A stretch of 64,000 nucleotides of DNA from assembly GCA_003215415.1 (NCBI GenBank), contig QCKK01000007.1, forward strand, positions 1 to 64,000, written 5' to 3'. Below the pieces are notes generated by a model that saw only the letters and a program-made list of their open reading frames with translations, made no database searches and was not told the DNA's origin. The translations under genes were made by a program, and so were the position numbers. The DNA is from Prochlorococcus sp. AG-409-N21. Lineage in GTDB: Bacteria; Cyanobacteriota; Cyanobacteriia; PCC-6307; Cyanobiaceae. Positions 27,345 through 35,975 of this stretch are shown one piece after another. Every line of letters starts with the position of its first letter. Positions within the stretch are counted from its first letter, which is position 1.

Positions 27345-29066
27345 TCAACTTGTCCTCTTCTTACTCTTGCGATGTCTTGCTTTTGATCTCTTCTCTAAAC
27401 GTTTAGCTTCCTTTTTTGCTAAGGCAATAGCTAACGCCTCTTTCTTACTTTCTTCTGATTTCTTCTCAAGAAAATATGAATAATCACCTTTATAAAGTAT
27501 TAAATCACCATCTCGAATTTCCACTATTCGATTTGCAACACGAGAGATAAAATACCGATCATGCGAAACAATCAATGCTGCGCCTTGATACTCTCTTAAT
27601 GCATCCTCAAGCATCTGCTTCGAAGAAATGTCAAGATGATTTGTTGGCTCATCAAGAACAAGTAAATTTGATGGTTTTACCAACATTAGTGCCAAAGCAA
27701 GCCTTGCCTTCTCTCCACCACTCAAGGAAGAAACTTCTTTAAAAACAGCATCATTGCTTAAGCAAAAACTCCCTAACAAAGAACGAACCTGAGTTTGAGT
27801 CCATCTAGGAACACGCTCAAACATGGTATCAATTACGGTTTTTTCAAGGTCTAATGCTTCTGCTTGGTTTTGCTCAAAATAGCCAGCTATAACATTATGT
27901 GATCCAAGACAAGCCCTGCCATCCTGAGGCTCTTCCATGCCCATAATTAAACGTAAAAGGGTGGATTTACCTGACCCATTTGGACCTATGAATGCAATAC
28001 GATCTCCAGCCTCAATATCTAAGTTAGCCCCGAGAAAAAGAATATTCTCTCCATACATATGAGTTAGATCGTCAATAATTGCAACCTGCCTTCCCGACCT
28101 AGGTGCAGGGGGAAATTCAAAATTTGGGCCAGTCAAATCTTGAATAGGTGCATCAATTTTCTCAATTTTGTCAAGCATTTTCTCTCTACTTTTAGCTTGC
28201 GTACTTCGTGTAGCACTTGCCCTAAAGCGATCAACATATGCTTGCTGAGAAAGCATATCCTTTTGTTGCCTTTCATAAGCAGACTTTGTGGCCTCTTTTT
28301 CAATTCTTCTCTGCTCTAAGTAATTGGTATAATTGCCAACATAAGACCTGGAAATTCCTCTTTCAATACTAACTATTTGAGTACATACCTTATCCATAAA
28401 TGTTCTATCATGACTAATTAAAACTATTGCAGAAGTTTGCTTAGTTAGATATTCCTCGAACCATTGAATTGTTTCTATGTCAAGATGATTTGTAGGCTCA
28501 TCAAGTAAAAGAATATCTGGATCTTGCAGAAGTATTTTTCCCAAGGCAATTCTCATTTGCCAGCCTCCTGAATATTCACGAACAAGCTTATCTGCAGAAG
28601 CAGTTGTAAATCCTATTGTAGGCAATAACTTCTCAATCTGTGCCTCTAATTGGTAACCATTTAATGATTCAAAATCACTCTGAAAATTACTAAGTTTCTT
28701 GATCAACTGGTTTAAGTATTCATTATCCTGCATTGCACGAAGAGATTCCATTTCTTGTTCAATTTCTCGTTGTTTAGCAAGCACTTTTGCAGCCTTAGAG
28801 AAAGCTTGAAAAAGCTCTTCTCTAACAGTGCGTGATAAATCAACATCAAATTCCTGCTTTAAATATGCAATCCTTGGTTCACCTTGTCTGACAATTTGAC
28901 CACTACTTACTTCTTCCAATCCAGCTATCAAACGTAACTGGGTGGATTTACCCGCTCCATTAACGCCAACAAGTCCAATGCGATCTCCTCGCCTAACCTC
29001 CCAAGTGATATCCCTAAGGACCTCACAATTGGGATAGATTTTGCTTACATGCTCAAGTCGTAGCAC
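27345..29066 (-). CDS. ABC-F family ATPase (translation factor type)
   Basis: The 573-residue protein has two ABC domains with no membrane part. Walker A motifs are GVNGAGKST (about 35-43) and GPNGSGKST (about 360-368); signatures are REYSGGWQMRI and SSLSGGEKARLAL; both domains have DEPTNHLD. A charged linker (about 240-310) and a Lys/Arg-rich C-terminal tail fit the ABC-F class, which act on the ribosome in translation or antibiotic resistance. It is an Uup/YheS-like member; the exact subfamily is unclear. Confidence 0.92.
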   Translation of the reverse strand: MLRLEHVSKIYPNCEVLRDITWEVRRGDRIGLVGVNGAGKSTQLRLIAGLEEVSSGQIVRQGEPRIAYLKQEFDVDLSRTVREELFQAFSKAAKVLAKQREIEQEMESLRAMQDNEYLNQLIKKLSNFQSDFESLNGYQLEAQIEKLLPTIGFTTASADKLVREYSGGWQMRIALGKILLQDPDILLLDEPTNHLDIETIQWFEEYLTKQTSAIVLISHDRTFMDKVCTQIVSIERGISRSYVGNYTNYLEQRRIEKEATKSAYERQQKDMLSQQAYVDRFRASATRSTQAKSREKMLDKIEKIDAPIQDLTGPNFEFPPAPRSGRQVAIIDDLTHMYGENILFLGANLDIEAGDRIAFIGPNGSGKSTLLRLIMGMEEPQDGRACLGSHNVIAGYFEQNQAEALDLEKTVIDTMFERVPRWTQTQVRSLLGSFCLSNDAVFKEVSSLSGGEKARLALALMLVKPSNLLVLDEPTNHLDISSKQMLEDALREYQGAALIVSHDRYFISRVANRIVEIRDGDLILYKGDYSYFLEKKSEESKKEALAIALAKKEAKRLEKRSKARHRKSKKRTS

Positions 29067-29142
29067 TATTGAAAAGCGCTTGTAATAAGAACATCATCCA
29101 GCTTGAAATAACGGCAGACTGGAAATCATCCATTCCTGGTCG

Positions 29143-29337
29143 ATGGCGATGGTGAGACTAGAACAAATTGCTGCCATATTTCTAGCCGCAGGACTAGCTA
29201 TACCTAGCTACTGGTTCTTCTGGAGCCTGGCAGGAGGCGGAGGCTATGACCGAAGAGGAATTGAAAAGCCAGTAATCAAGCAAACCAATACTTCTGAAAA
29301 AACAAGATTTTCTCTTAAAGCCCCCCCCGAGCTTTAA
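29143..29337 (+). CDS. Small membrane protein (64 residues)
   Basis: Residues about 6-28 (QIAAIFLAAGLAIPSYWFFW) form one hydrophobic helix, followed by a Gly-rich turn and a basic polar tail. No family is recognised. The frame is complete, but the 3' end overlaps the convergent gene at 29315 by 23 bp, so one of the two could be over-predicted. Confidence 0.5.
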   Translation: MAMVRLEQIAAIFLAAGLAIPSYWFFWSLAGGGGYDRRGIEKPVIKQTNTSEKTRFSLKAPPEL

Positions 29338-29545
29338 TCAACCATTGCTTAGTGTCCCCATCATCGAGACTAGATAAATAAGTTTTTACTTCGTCTGGAG
29401 TTACTGGCAATCCAACGCTATCCCCAATCTCACAGATTGACCTCAGGGCTCCTTGTGGGTCTTGGAGAGCTTGCCTAAATAGTATCTGAGCATCTTCAGG
29501 ATGCTCCTGAATACGTTTGTAAAGCTCAGCAGCGTTACTGCTCAT
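29315..29545 (-). CDS. Nif11-like small protein ending in a GG motif
   Basis: The 76-residue protein resembles Nif11-type leader peptides: SNAAELYKRIQEHPEDAQILFRQALQDPQGALRSICEIGDSVGLPVTPDEV has the spaced Ala, Leu and Gly-x-x-x-T-x-x-E pattern, and it ends LIKARGGL. In RiPP precursors a core peptide follows such a GG site, but here only one residue remains, so it is either a stand-alone Nif11 protein or a precursor without its core. No lanthionine synthetase or peptidase gene is nearby. The Nif11 call is by eye. Confidence 0.5.
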   Translation of the reverse strand: MSSNAAELYKRIQEHPEDAQILFRQALQDPQGALRSICEIGDSVGLPVTPDEVKTYLSSLDDGDTKQWLIKARGGL

Positions 29546-29583
29546 GGGAAATAGAAGGAAGGTTCTAAACAGAAGTTATTCAT

Positions 29584-29937
29584 CTATGCAGCAGTTGTCT
29601 CTATTTTCTGAGGCAACTGCTCATTACAGTGCTTCTCACGCATGCCAGATGCAGAAGCATCTTTCATGCTACGGGCATCCATGCAAAGCACTTTGCGCAA
29701 TTGTGCAAAATTCTCAGCTTGGGACAAGCGTCCATCTTTGGCTGCCCCATATTCAGCACGTTGAAGAACATGATGCAAATGGGTTAACAAATAAGTGCTA
29801 ATAACAGCAGAAATCAGGACATCACTGCTCTGATTAGAGCGACGCGGACGTCTACGGCGATAAACATTGTGTGTGTCTTGAGCATTTGATCGAGAAATTT
29901 TTGATTGTCTTTGTTTTGAAAGAATCTGTTTAGCCAT
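29584..29937 (-). CDS. Hypothetical basic protein (117 residues)
   Basis: No family is recognised. The N-terminal 35 residues are very basic (Lys/Arg/Ser/Asn, including YRRRRPRRS), then comes a hydrophobic helical segment (SDVLISAVISTYLLTHLHHVLQR), and the C-terminal half is polar and Cys-containing. The ATG lies next to a good ribosome-binding site (AAAGGAG, seven bases upstream in the minus sense). It belongs to a patch of small unknown genes between the ABC-F and anmK genes. Confidence 0.5.
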   Translation of the reverse strand: MAKQILSKQRQSKISRSNAQDTHNVYRRRRPRRSNQSSDVLISAVISTYLLTHLHHVLQRAEYGAAKDGRLSQAENFAQLRKVLCMDARSMKDASASGMREKHCNEQLPQKIETTAA

Positions 29938-29940
29938 TTG

Positions 29941-30138
29941 TTACTCCTTTGATCTGAATTGACTTGATTTGCGGACTTGTTCGAGAAAAAGCTGAAAACC
30001 CCAAAACGTGAATGCCTTGGTTGCCCACAAAGAAAGCCATAAAGAGACTGCTAAAGCATACTCCTGGATACTATCCTTGCATACCTCTGTACACTTGTTA
30101 TTAACAGGTACTTTTCTTGAGTCGTGGCTACCCGGCAA
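29941..30138 (-). CDS. Uncertain 65-residue ORF
   Basis: The central part (YALAVSLWLSLWATKAFTFWGFQLFL) is strongly hydrophobic and could be a membrane helix, and the stop is three bases before the next gene's ATG, with the ribosome-binding site of that gene embedded in its last codons. However, the only start is a TTG that lies inside the antisense coding start of the RHH gene. It may be a small membrane gene or chance. Confidence 0.25.
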   Translation of the reverse strand: MPGSHDSRKVPVNNKCTEVCKDSIQEYALAVSLWLSLWATKAFTFWGFQLFLEQVRKSSQFRSKE

Positions 30139-30423
30139 AACTCATCCAGCGGGAAACCAAAATCTCCAAGAGTTCAGGTGGTTTTACCTGAAGAATTGTG
30201 CGCAAGGCTGTCATCCTTGGCTGAACGAGAATCTCGAACTGTCAGCAATATGGCGAAAGTGCTTATTCAGCAAGGTGTTAATCAACTTGAGCAAAAGTTT
30301 TTCTCAGAAACAGCAAAGGCACCAATCAACAACACCGAAGGCTTTCGTACCGCATTAGAGGCTCAAACAATTAAAAGATTACAAGGAGCGCCACGGCGCA
30401 TAAGAATACATAGGCCTAACTAA
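30124..30423 (+). CDS. Ribbon-helix-helix DNA-binding protein
   Basis: The 99-residue protein has an Arc/MetJ-type ribbon-helix-helix fold: the strand RVQVVLPEELCARLSSLAERESRTVSNMAKVLIQQGVNQLEQ runs from residue 16 to 56, with the beta-ribbon VQVVLP and the helix pair around the E-R-SRT-SNM turn. RHH proteins bind DNA as dimers, often as autorepressors. GTG 30124 is the start. The C-terminus is basic (RRIRIHRPN). No toxin partner is adjacent; the target is unknown. Confidence 0.75.
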   Translation: MATRQNSSSGKPKSPRVQVVLPEELCARLSSLAERESRTVSNMAKVLIQQGVNQLEQKFFSETAKAPINNTEGFRTALEAQTIKRLQGAPRRIRIHRPN

Positions 30424-30610
30424 AAATTATTCATTGGTAATGATTATAAGTTGCCATTAATAACTCAAGAAATCATCTTAGCAACAAGATATATCATTTA
30501 ATCAAATCTTTGCCACTGGAATCTTAATCCATTCATAGATAATTATAGACTGATAGTTTATTGTAAATAACAGAAGAAAATAATCGCGATATATATGAAC
30601 ATATAATTAT

Positions 30611-31750
30611 TTAACCCGGGATTACTTTTACTCCAAGAACTGTAGAACGAATTGCTCCAGTAATATCTGGTGAGTTTCCTGGATGATTCATAAAGTGCCA
30701 CCAAGCGAGCAAGGCAAAAGCCATAGATTCCCTCGCCTTTGATGGCAAACCACATTGATCAATAGGCATTACATGAATACCTCTACAGCGTCGCCTTAAT
30801 TCAGCAAAAATGGTGCAATTTCTACTTCCTCCACCTGCAATCAACAGAGAAGAAGGACGCACTAATTTTTTTACATAAAGATTATCTAATTCTTGTGCAA
30901 TCACTGCAGCAGAAAATGCACTAATAGTTGCAAGTGAGTCAACTATTGATAAGTGCGACATTTCCTTATAGCGACGCTCCAGGTCAATAATTCCAAATTC
31001 TTCACGACCTGTAGATTTTGGTGGTTGTTTTTGGAAAAATGATTCTTGTAACCATCTTTGAATTACCGTTTCGTCAGCTTGCCCCTTAGATGCCATTGAT
31101 CCATCAAGGTCAAAGCTAGACTTCCCTTTAGTAATTTTATGGACAGCAAGATCTAACAGACTATTAGCTGGTCCACAATCCCAACCAAGTACATTTGCAT
31201 AGCGATCTGGTCCAAAACTTGGTGGTATAAGAGTCAAATTTGAAATGCCTCCAAGATTCAAAATAGCTCTCCAACTATTTACTCGACCTAACAAAGCCTC
31301 ATCAGCTTTTGGAACCAAAGGTGCTCCTTGACCTCCAAGAGCTAGGTCTAATGATCGAAAGTCATAAACAACAGGGCATTCAACCATTTGGGCCAATAAT
31401 GGTGCTTGCACAATTTGCCAACTTGCACCACGGGAAGAATTCATAGGAGGGCGATGAGAAACAGTTTGCCCATGGCAACCAATCAATTCAGCCAAAGAAT
31501 GTGGATCACATTCTTTGGCTGCGGCAACATGCACCTCAGTAATACTTTCTGATAACTCAAGCCACTCAAGACTGCTTAATTTCATTCCCTGGCCTACATC
31601 TACTAAGGCCTGACGCAAACGTGACGAATATGCAATAGAGATTTGATTAAGTATTGTCCATCGAGGTCGGCCAAGTGGTCCAGAGAAAGAAGCTAATACT
31701 GCATCAACTCCATCAGCACTGGTTCCACTCATTAAGCCCAACACACGCAT
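30611..31750 (-). CDS. anmK: Anhydro-N-acetylmuramic acid kinase
   Basis: AnmK phosphorylates and opens 1,6-anhydro-MurNAc released from peptidoglycan turnover. The 379-residue actin-fold protein starts with RVLGLMSGTSADGVDAVL, and has LIGCHGQTVSHRP, VYDFRSLDLALGGQGAPLVP, LNLGGISNLTLI, GWDCGPANSLLD and SLLIAGGGSRN. Length matches the family. With the NagZ-like GH3 at 3839 it suggests that this organism recycles its cell wall. Confidence 0.93.
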   Translation of the reverse strand: MRVLGLMSGTSADGVDAVLASFSGPLGRPRWTILNQISIAYSSRLRQALVDVGQGMKLSSLEWLELSESITEVHVAAAKECDPHSLAELIGCHGQTVSHRPPMNSSRGASWQIVQAPLLAQMVECPVVYDFRSLDLALGGQGAPLVPKADEALLGRVNSWRAILNLGGISNLTLIPPSFGPDRYANVLGWDCGPANSLLDLAVHKITKGKSSFDLDGSMASKGQADETVIQRWLQESFFQKQPPKSTGREEFGIIDLERRYKEMSHLSIVDSLATISAFSAAVIAQELDNLYVKKLVRPSSLLIAGGGSRNCTIFAELRRRCRGIHVMPIDQCGLPSKARESMAFALLAWWHFMNHPGNSPDITGAIRSTVLGVKVIPG

Positions 31751-31754
31751 AGTG

Positions 31755-32459
31755 TTAGGTCTTAGGAAGCTTTTGAAGATCGTCTAGTAATCCCATCACT
31801 ACTAATACATGCTCATTCTCCAGTACAAAAGTTGCAGGAGGATTTACTGTTAAGCGCTTTGCAGGACCAGCAGCTAAAACATTGACAAGGTAATTTTTTC
31901 GAAGATTAAGATCACGCAAAGAACAACCTACAAAATCATCTGGGACTTTGATTTCATCAATACATGTTTGATCATCTAACTCTAAGCGCTCTATCAAATT
32001 CGGACGAATTAACTCAAGCCCAAGACGTTCTCCTTGCATTCGAGATGGAAAAACAACCCGATCGGCCCCAACACGCTTCAGCATTTTTTCATGTAAATCA
32101 CTAGTTGCTCGAGCAATGACTTGGCGCACTCGACTGCCTTCACTATCTTTAGCTAATAGCGTAGTAGTAATACTTGCTTCAAGCGGTTCACTAATTCCGA
32201 CAACAACAGTTCCCATTTCCAAAACACCTGCCTCTCTCATTGCATCTTCATCAGTGCAATCAACAACACGAGCTTCTATTGAAGGCTCTTGTTGACGTAA
32301 TTCCTCAATTGCACGTTCAGAAAAATCAACCGCTAGAACATCAGCACCGTTTTGTAAAAGTTCGCGACAAACAGCGGTACCAAATCGACCTACTCCAACA
32401 ACAGCAAAGCCAAGCTCCTCTGTCTCAAGCTGACGTGACCAATGCCACCATTCCCGCAT
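31755..32459 (-). CDS. ktrA: Potassium uptake regulatory subunit (RCK/TrkA)
   Basis: The 234-residue cytosolic protein has the RCK_N Rossmann fold with GVGRFGTAVCRELLQNGADVLAVD and the acidic end of strand two, then an RCK_C domain (IKVPDDFVGCSLRDLNLRKNYLVNVLA). It binds nucleotide and gates KtrB. It sits 28 bases downstream of ktrB and four bases upstream of anmK in the same direction. The start is ATG 32459. Confidence 0.92.
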   Translation of the reverse strand: MREWWHWSRQLETEELGFAVVGVGRFGTAVCRELLQNGADVLAVDFSERAIEELRQQEPSIEARVVDCTDEDAMREAGVLEMGTVVVGISEPLEASITTTLLAKDSEGSRVRQVIARATSDLHEKMLKRVGADRVVFPSRMQGERLGLELIRPNLIERLELDDQTCIDEIKVPDDFVGCSLRDLNLRKNYLVNVLAAGPAKRLTVNPPATFVLENEHVLVVMGLLDDLQKLPKT

Positions 32460-32486
32460 AACTAATCCTCCTTGCTAAACAATGAG

Positions 32487-33890
32487 TCAGACATAAAGAT
32501 CTGCCCGTGGATAACCAATACGATTCTGATGGTGATTGCGATCTCTATTCAATGATTCCCAAATAGCGCTTAAAAGAAGAAGGATGCCAAGTCTTCCAAC
32601 AAACATCCCTACTATCAAGACAAGTTGGCCCATATGACCCAGTTGATTTGTTACACCCAAGTCAAATCCCACCGTAGCGAAAGCAGAGATACATGTGAAA
32701 AGCATTTCTATAAATGAATAAGGCTCTTCACCTCCCAAGCTTGTTGTGATTCCAAGCAATAAAGCCATAGTCAAGACAAACAGCAATGAGCCAACTGTTA
32801 TCCCAACAGCCTTCAATACAACTTTGTCTGAAATCTGTCGATTGCGCAAAACAACATCATCCTGACCTCGCAAGGTGGAACGAGTAGCCGCCATCAAGGC
32901 AGCCAAAGTCGTGGTTTTTATTCCTCCACCAGTTCCACCAGGACTAGCCCCTATAAACATCAAAGCCATTAATAGTAAAAGGCCAGAGTCTGAAATAGTG
33001 TTTATAGACAACGGAATCATGCTGAAGCCTGCTGTCCTAGCACTTATAGATTGAAAAAGGGCACTAAAAAGCCTTTCTGGCAAAGGCAATCCTGAAAAGA
33101 AATTCCTTTGTCCGATTGACTCTGTAAGCATTAGGCCAATAGTGCCAATCACTATTAATAAACTAGATGTGCGAAGAACTAGCCGAGTATGCAAACTCAA
33201 GTTACGTCGACTAAGAGATTTTCTATTACTCCAAAGATCACTTGTTACTCGCCAACCAAAACCTCCTAATAAGACAAGCATAATTATGACCAAGTTAACA
33301 ACCCAATTGTTGCGATAACTCTGCAAGCTCTCTGTCCACAAACCAAAGCCAGCATTGTTATATGCAGAAATGCTGTGAAACAATGCAGCCCAAATACGTT
33401 CACCTGTATTTGATATATCAGTAAATCCAAAATGATACAGAAATAAAGCGCCAATCAAGATCAATACAAGCGCAGTAACAGCAATCCCCCTGAACGTACG
33501 ACCAACTCCACCAACTCCAAATTCATCAAGAGTTCCCCCACGATCAAGCCTGCATCTAAGTTCAGTACCTCGAACTACAAACCCCTGAAGAAAAGTTGTA
33601 ATCGCCATAAGCCCAAGACCTCCTATCAAAAGCATTACTGCAAGAACTACTTGCCCAAATATTGTTAGGTCATTTCCCACATCAATCACCGTTAAACCTG
33701 TAACAGTGACAGCAGAAGTAGCTGTAAAAAGTGCTTCCCACAAACCCACTTCAGAGTGGGAGCAAAACGGCGAGGCAAGAACAAAAGTTCCCACCAAAAT
33801 TACAAGTATTCCTGTCACAACAGTGAACTGTGGAACGGTCAGGCGACGATACCGTTCTTGAGTTTTATAAACAGCTTTTGGAAATGACAC
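32487..33890 (-). CDS. ktrB: Potassium-transporting membrane subunit (TrkH/KtrB)
   Basis: The 467-residue membrane protein has the four-fold pore repeats of the Trk/Ktr family. Selectivity-filter-like segments are SAVTVTGLTVIDVGND, HSISAYNNAGFGLWTE, QSISARTAGFSMIPL and TCISAFATVGFDLGVT; the pattern [T/S]-x-G fits K+ filters. A glycine-rich stretch (GASPGGTGGGIKTTT) is the third-repeat gate loop. KtrAB in cyanobacteria takes up K+ coupled to Na+. The RCK partner is next downstream. Confidence 0.94.
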   Translation of the reverse strand: MSFPKAVYKTQERYRRLTVPQFTVVTGILVILVGTFVLASPFCSHSEVGLWEALFTATSAVTVTGLTVIDVGNDLTIFGQVVLAVMLLIGGLGLMAITTFLQGFVVRGTELRCRLDRGGTLDEFGVGGVGRTFRGIAVTALVLILIGALFLYHFGFTDISNTGERIWAALFHSISAYNNAGFGLWTESLQSYRNNWVVNLVIIMLVLLGGFGWRVTSDLWSNRKSLSRRNLSLHTRLVLRTSSLLIVIGTIGLMLTESIGQRNFFSGLPLPERLFSALFQSISARTAGFSMIPLSINTISDSGLLLLMALMFIGASPGGTGGGIKTTTLAALMAATRSTLRGQDDVVLRNRQISDKVVLKAVGITVGSLLFVLTMALLLGITTSLGGEEPYSFIEMLFTCISAFATVGFDLGVTNQLGHMGQLVLIVGMFVGRLGILLLLSAIWESLNRDRNHHQNRIGYPRADLYV

Positions 33891-34000
33891 TCTAATATTC
33901 CTTATTTAAGTCGCAAAGTCGCATAAAAGATTCTATATATGCATGACAATGCAAAATCAAGGCTGATAATTGATTTTGTAGGAGCATTCATAATCAAATT

Positions 34001-35815
34001 TCACCCATACTGCCAAAGGATTAAAGCTGGAATCATTAAAGACAAAAGAATTGTCAATCCAATGCCATATCGAGTGATATCAAGAAAGCGGTAACGTCCA
34101 GGACCAAAGACCATTAAATTTGTCTGATAACCCATAGGCGTAAGAAAAGATTGACTCGCTCCAAACAAAACAGTGATCAAAAGAGCTGTTGGAGGAAGAT
34201 TCATGCCTGATGAAAGTTGAATAGCAACTGGAGCTAACAAAGCTACAGAAGCTGCATTACTTAGTACTTGAGTCAAAAGAGTGGTTGCCAGGAAAATTAC
34301 TAGCAAGGCTGTATAAGTAGGTAATCCTTGCAACAAAGAACCAAGACTACTAGCCAATGCATCAGCAAGCCCAGTTTTTTGCATCGCAACACTAAAACTA
34401 GAAAGAGAACCAAGAAGAAGAATTACGTCTAATCGAATTGATCTCTGTACTTCGCCTGGGCGTAAACATCCTCCAATAACCATAGCCACAACAGCCAAAA
34501 GAACTGATGCGACAAGAGGTAGTGGGGTAATAGTAGGTACAACTAACATTGCAATAGCTATTGATATTGCAATTGGCTTTCGACGAACAGTAGGCATATC
34601 ATTTTCCAATTGATCTAACACAAGTAAGTCATTATTTGCTTGTAGACCTCTAATAGAATCCATTGGGGCTTGCAATAACAAAACATCTCCTTCTCGAAGA
34701 ACTGCCTTGCCAAGCCTTTCCTGTACTGTTTGTTGCCCACGTCTGAGGGCAAGAACAGTTGCATTATGTCTTTGACGAAATCTCAACTCTCGCAAACTAG
34801 CCCCAGCTAAAGTTGAGCCTGCAGGAAGCAAAACTTCTACAGTTTTTTGACCCTCTGTAGAGCCAGATAAAAGAGCTTGTGCTTGACCATCTTGAATTGG
34901 CTTGGCCATCTGAACAGTATGTTCCTGTTGAAGCCTCAAAAGATCTATTCGAGTAATCCGAAGTAATAAACGATCGCCGGGTTCAATTCTTCTATCTGCT
35001 AAAGGAGGTAAAAAGCGCTCTTTACCTCTCTGCAATTCCAAAACATCGACGTCAAATCGACGTTGCAATCGGCTGTTATGCAATGACTGACCTACAAGAT
35101 TAGAATTCTTTGGAATTGTTACCTCCGTAAAATATCCAAGCTGATCACTAGGTACACCCAATTCATTGGCATCTAAGCCTCTATCAGGTAACAAGCATTG
35201 TGGAGCTAACAGCAAATAAGCAGTTCCAACCAACCATATCGGGATTCCTATTGCAGTGAAGCTAAATAGTTGAAGAGATCCATAACCAAGTTGTTCACTG
35301 ATATCACTTACTAAAAGGTTGACAGAACTACCTAAGAGCGTAAGAGTCCCACCCAAAACAGTTGCGAAAGACAAAGGAAGCAATACTCGTGAAGGAGACA
35401 AATGGCGACGTCTACACCAAGCTTCAATTACTGGTAAAAGAGATGCAACTACAGGAGTATTAGGTACTACACCAGAAATCGGTGCAACTACTAAACCAAG
35501 AAGAGCTATCAAACGTCTTGGTGAACGAATGCTCTCAGATGCGATTAATTCTCTAAGCCGATCTAAAGCTCCACTACGAAACAAAGCAGCAGATACTGCA
35601 AATAATCCCATCAATGTAATGAGAGCCGGACTCCCAAAACCAACAAGTGCTTTCTGAGGCGAAAGCACTCCAAAAGCAATCAACAATGCCATGCTCAACA
35701 GCCCGGTCAGCTCTGGAGCGAGAACTCCTGTAATGAACAAAACCACCGCCAGAGCTAATACCGCCAAAGTAATGAGCGCTTGCGGATTCTGAAGAGCAAC
35801 TACTAGCTCATACAT
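34001..35815 (-). CDS. SLC13-type permease with two RCK_C domains
   Basis: The 604-residue protein has an N-terminal membrane half (ALAVVLFITGVLAPELTGLLSMALL, NTPVVASLLPVIEAWCR, GGTLTLLGSSVNLLVSDI), a cytosolic middle with two TrkA-C-like domains (about 215-295 and 310-395), and a C-terminal membrane half (PTITPLPLVASVLLAVVAMVIGG, SQSFLTPMGYQTNLMVFGPG). This is the DASS/SLC13 layout of cation-coupled anion transporters; substrates include sulfate and dicarboxylates. The RCK_C parts suggest ligand control. It precedes ktrB on the same strand, but whether it is in one operon is unclear from the 110-bp gap. Confidence 0.88.
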   Translation of the reverse strand: MYELVVALQNPQALITLAVLALAVVLFITGVLAPELTGLLSMALLIAFGVLSPQKALVGFGSPALITLMGLFAVSAALFRSGALDRLRELIASESIRSPRRLIALLGLVVAPISGVVPNTPVVASLLPVIEAWCRRRHLSPSRVLLPLSFATVLGGTLTLLGSSVNLLVSDISEQLGYGSLQLFSFTAIGIPIWLVGTAYLLLAPQCLLPDRGLDANELGVPSDQLGYFTEVTIPKNSNLVGQSLHNSRLQRRFDVDVLELQRGKERFLPPLADRRIEPGDRLLLRITRIDLLRLQQEHTVQMAKPIQDGQAQALLSGSTEGQKTVEVLLPAGSTLAGASLRELRFRQRHNATVLALRRGQQTVQERLGKAVLREGDVLLLQAPMDSIRGLQANNDLLVLDQLENDMPTVRRKPIAISIAIAMLVVPTITPLPLVASVLLAVVAMVIGGCLRPGEVQRSIRLDVILLLGSLSSFSVAMQKTGLADALASSLGSLLQGLPTYTALLVIFLATTLLTQVLSNAASVALLAPVAIQLSSGMNLPPTALLITVLFGASQSFLTPMGYQTNLMVFGPGRYRFLDITRYGIGLTILLSLMIPALILWQYG

Positions 35816-35975
35816 TTGAAACCTCTTCTACAGAATCTTCGCTGTATCCGGCAATTGACCTCAAAGCCAACTCTGCAGTTTTCGTAACCGAAAAAACAAC
35901 AATAAACAACAAAGTCCTTAAATACTAGGCTCCGTAGTAATGGCTGTGTGCAATTAGCAAGGAGAACTCATCAGA

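Noticed and set aside
35319-35657. 112-residue plus frame inside the SLC13 gene
   Set aside because: Antisense frame of a membrane protein; composition is Lys/Arg/Thr rich as expected for a shadow.
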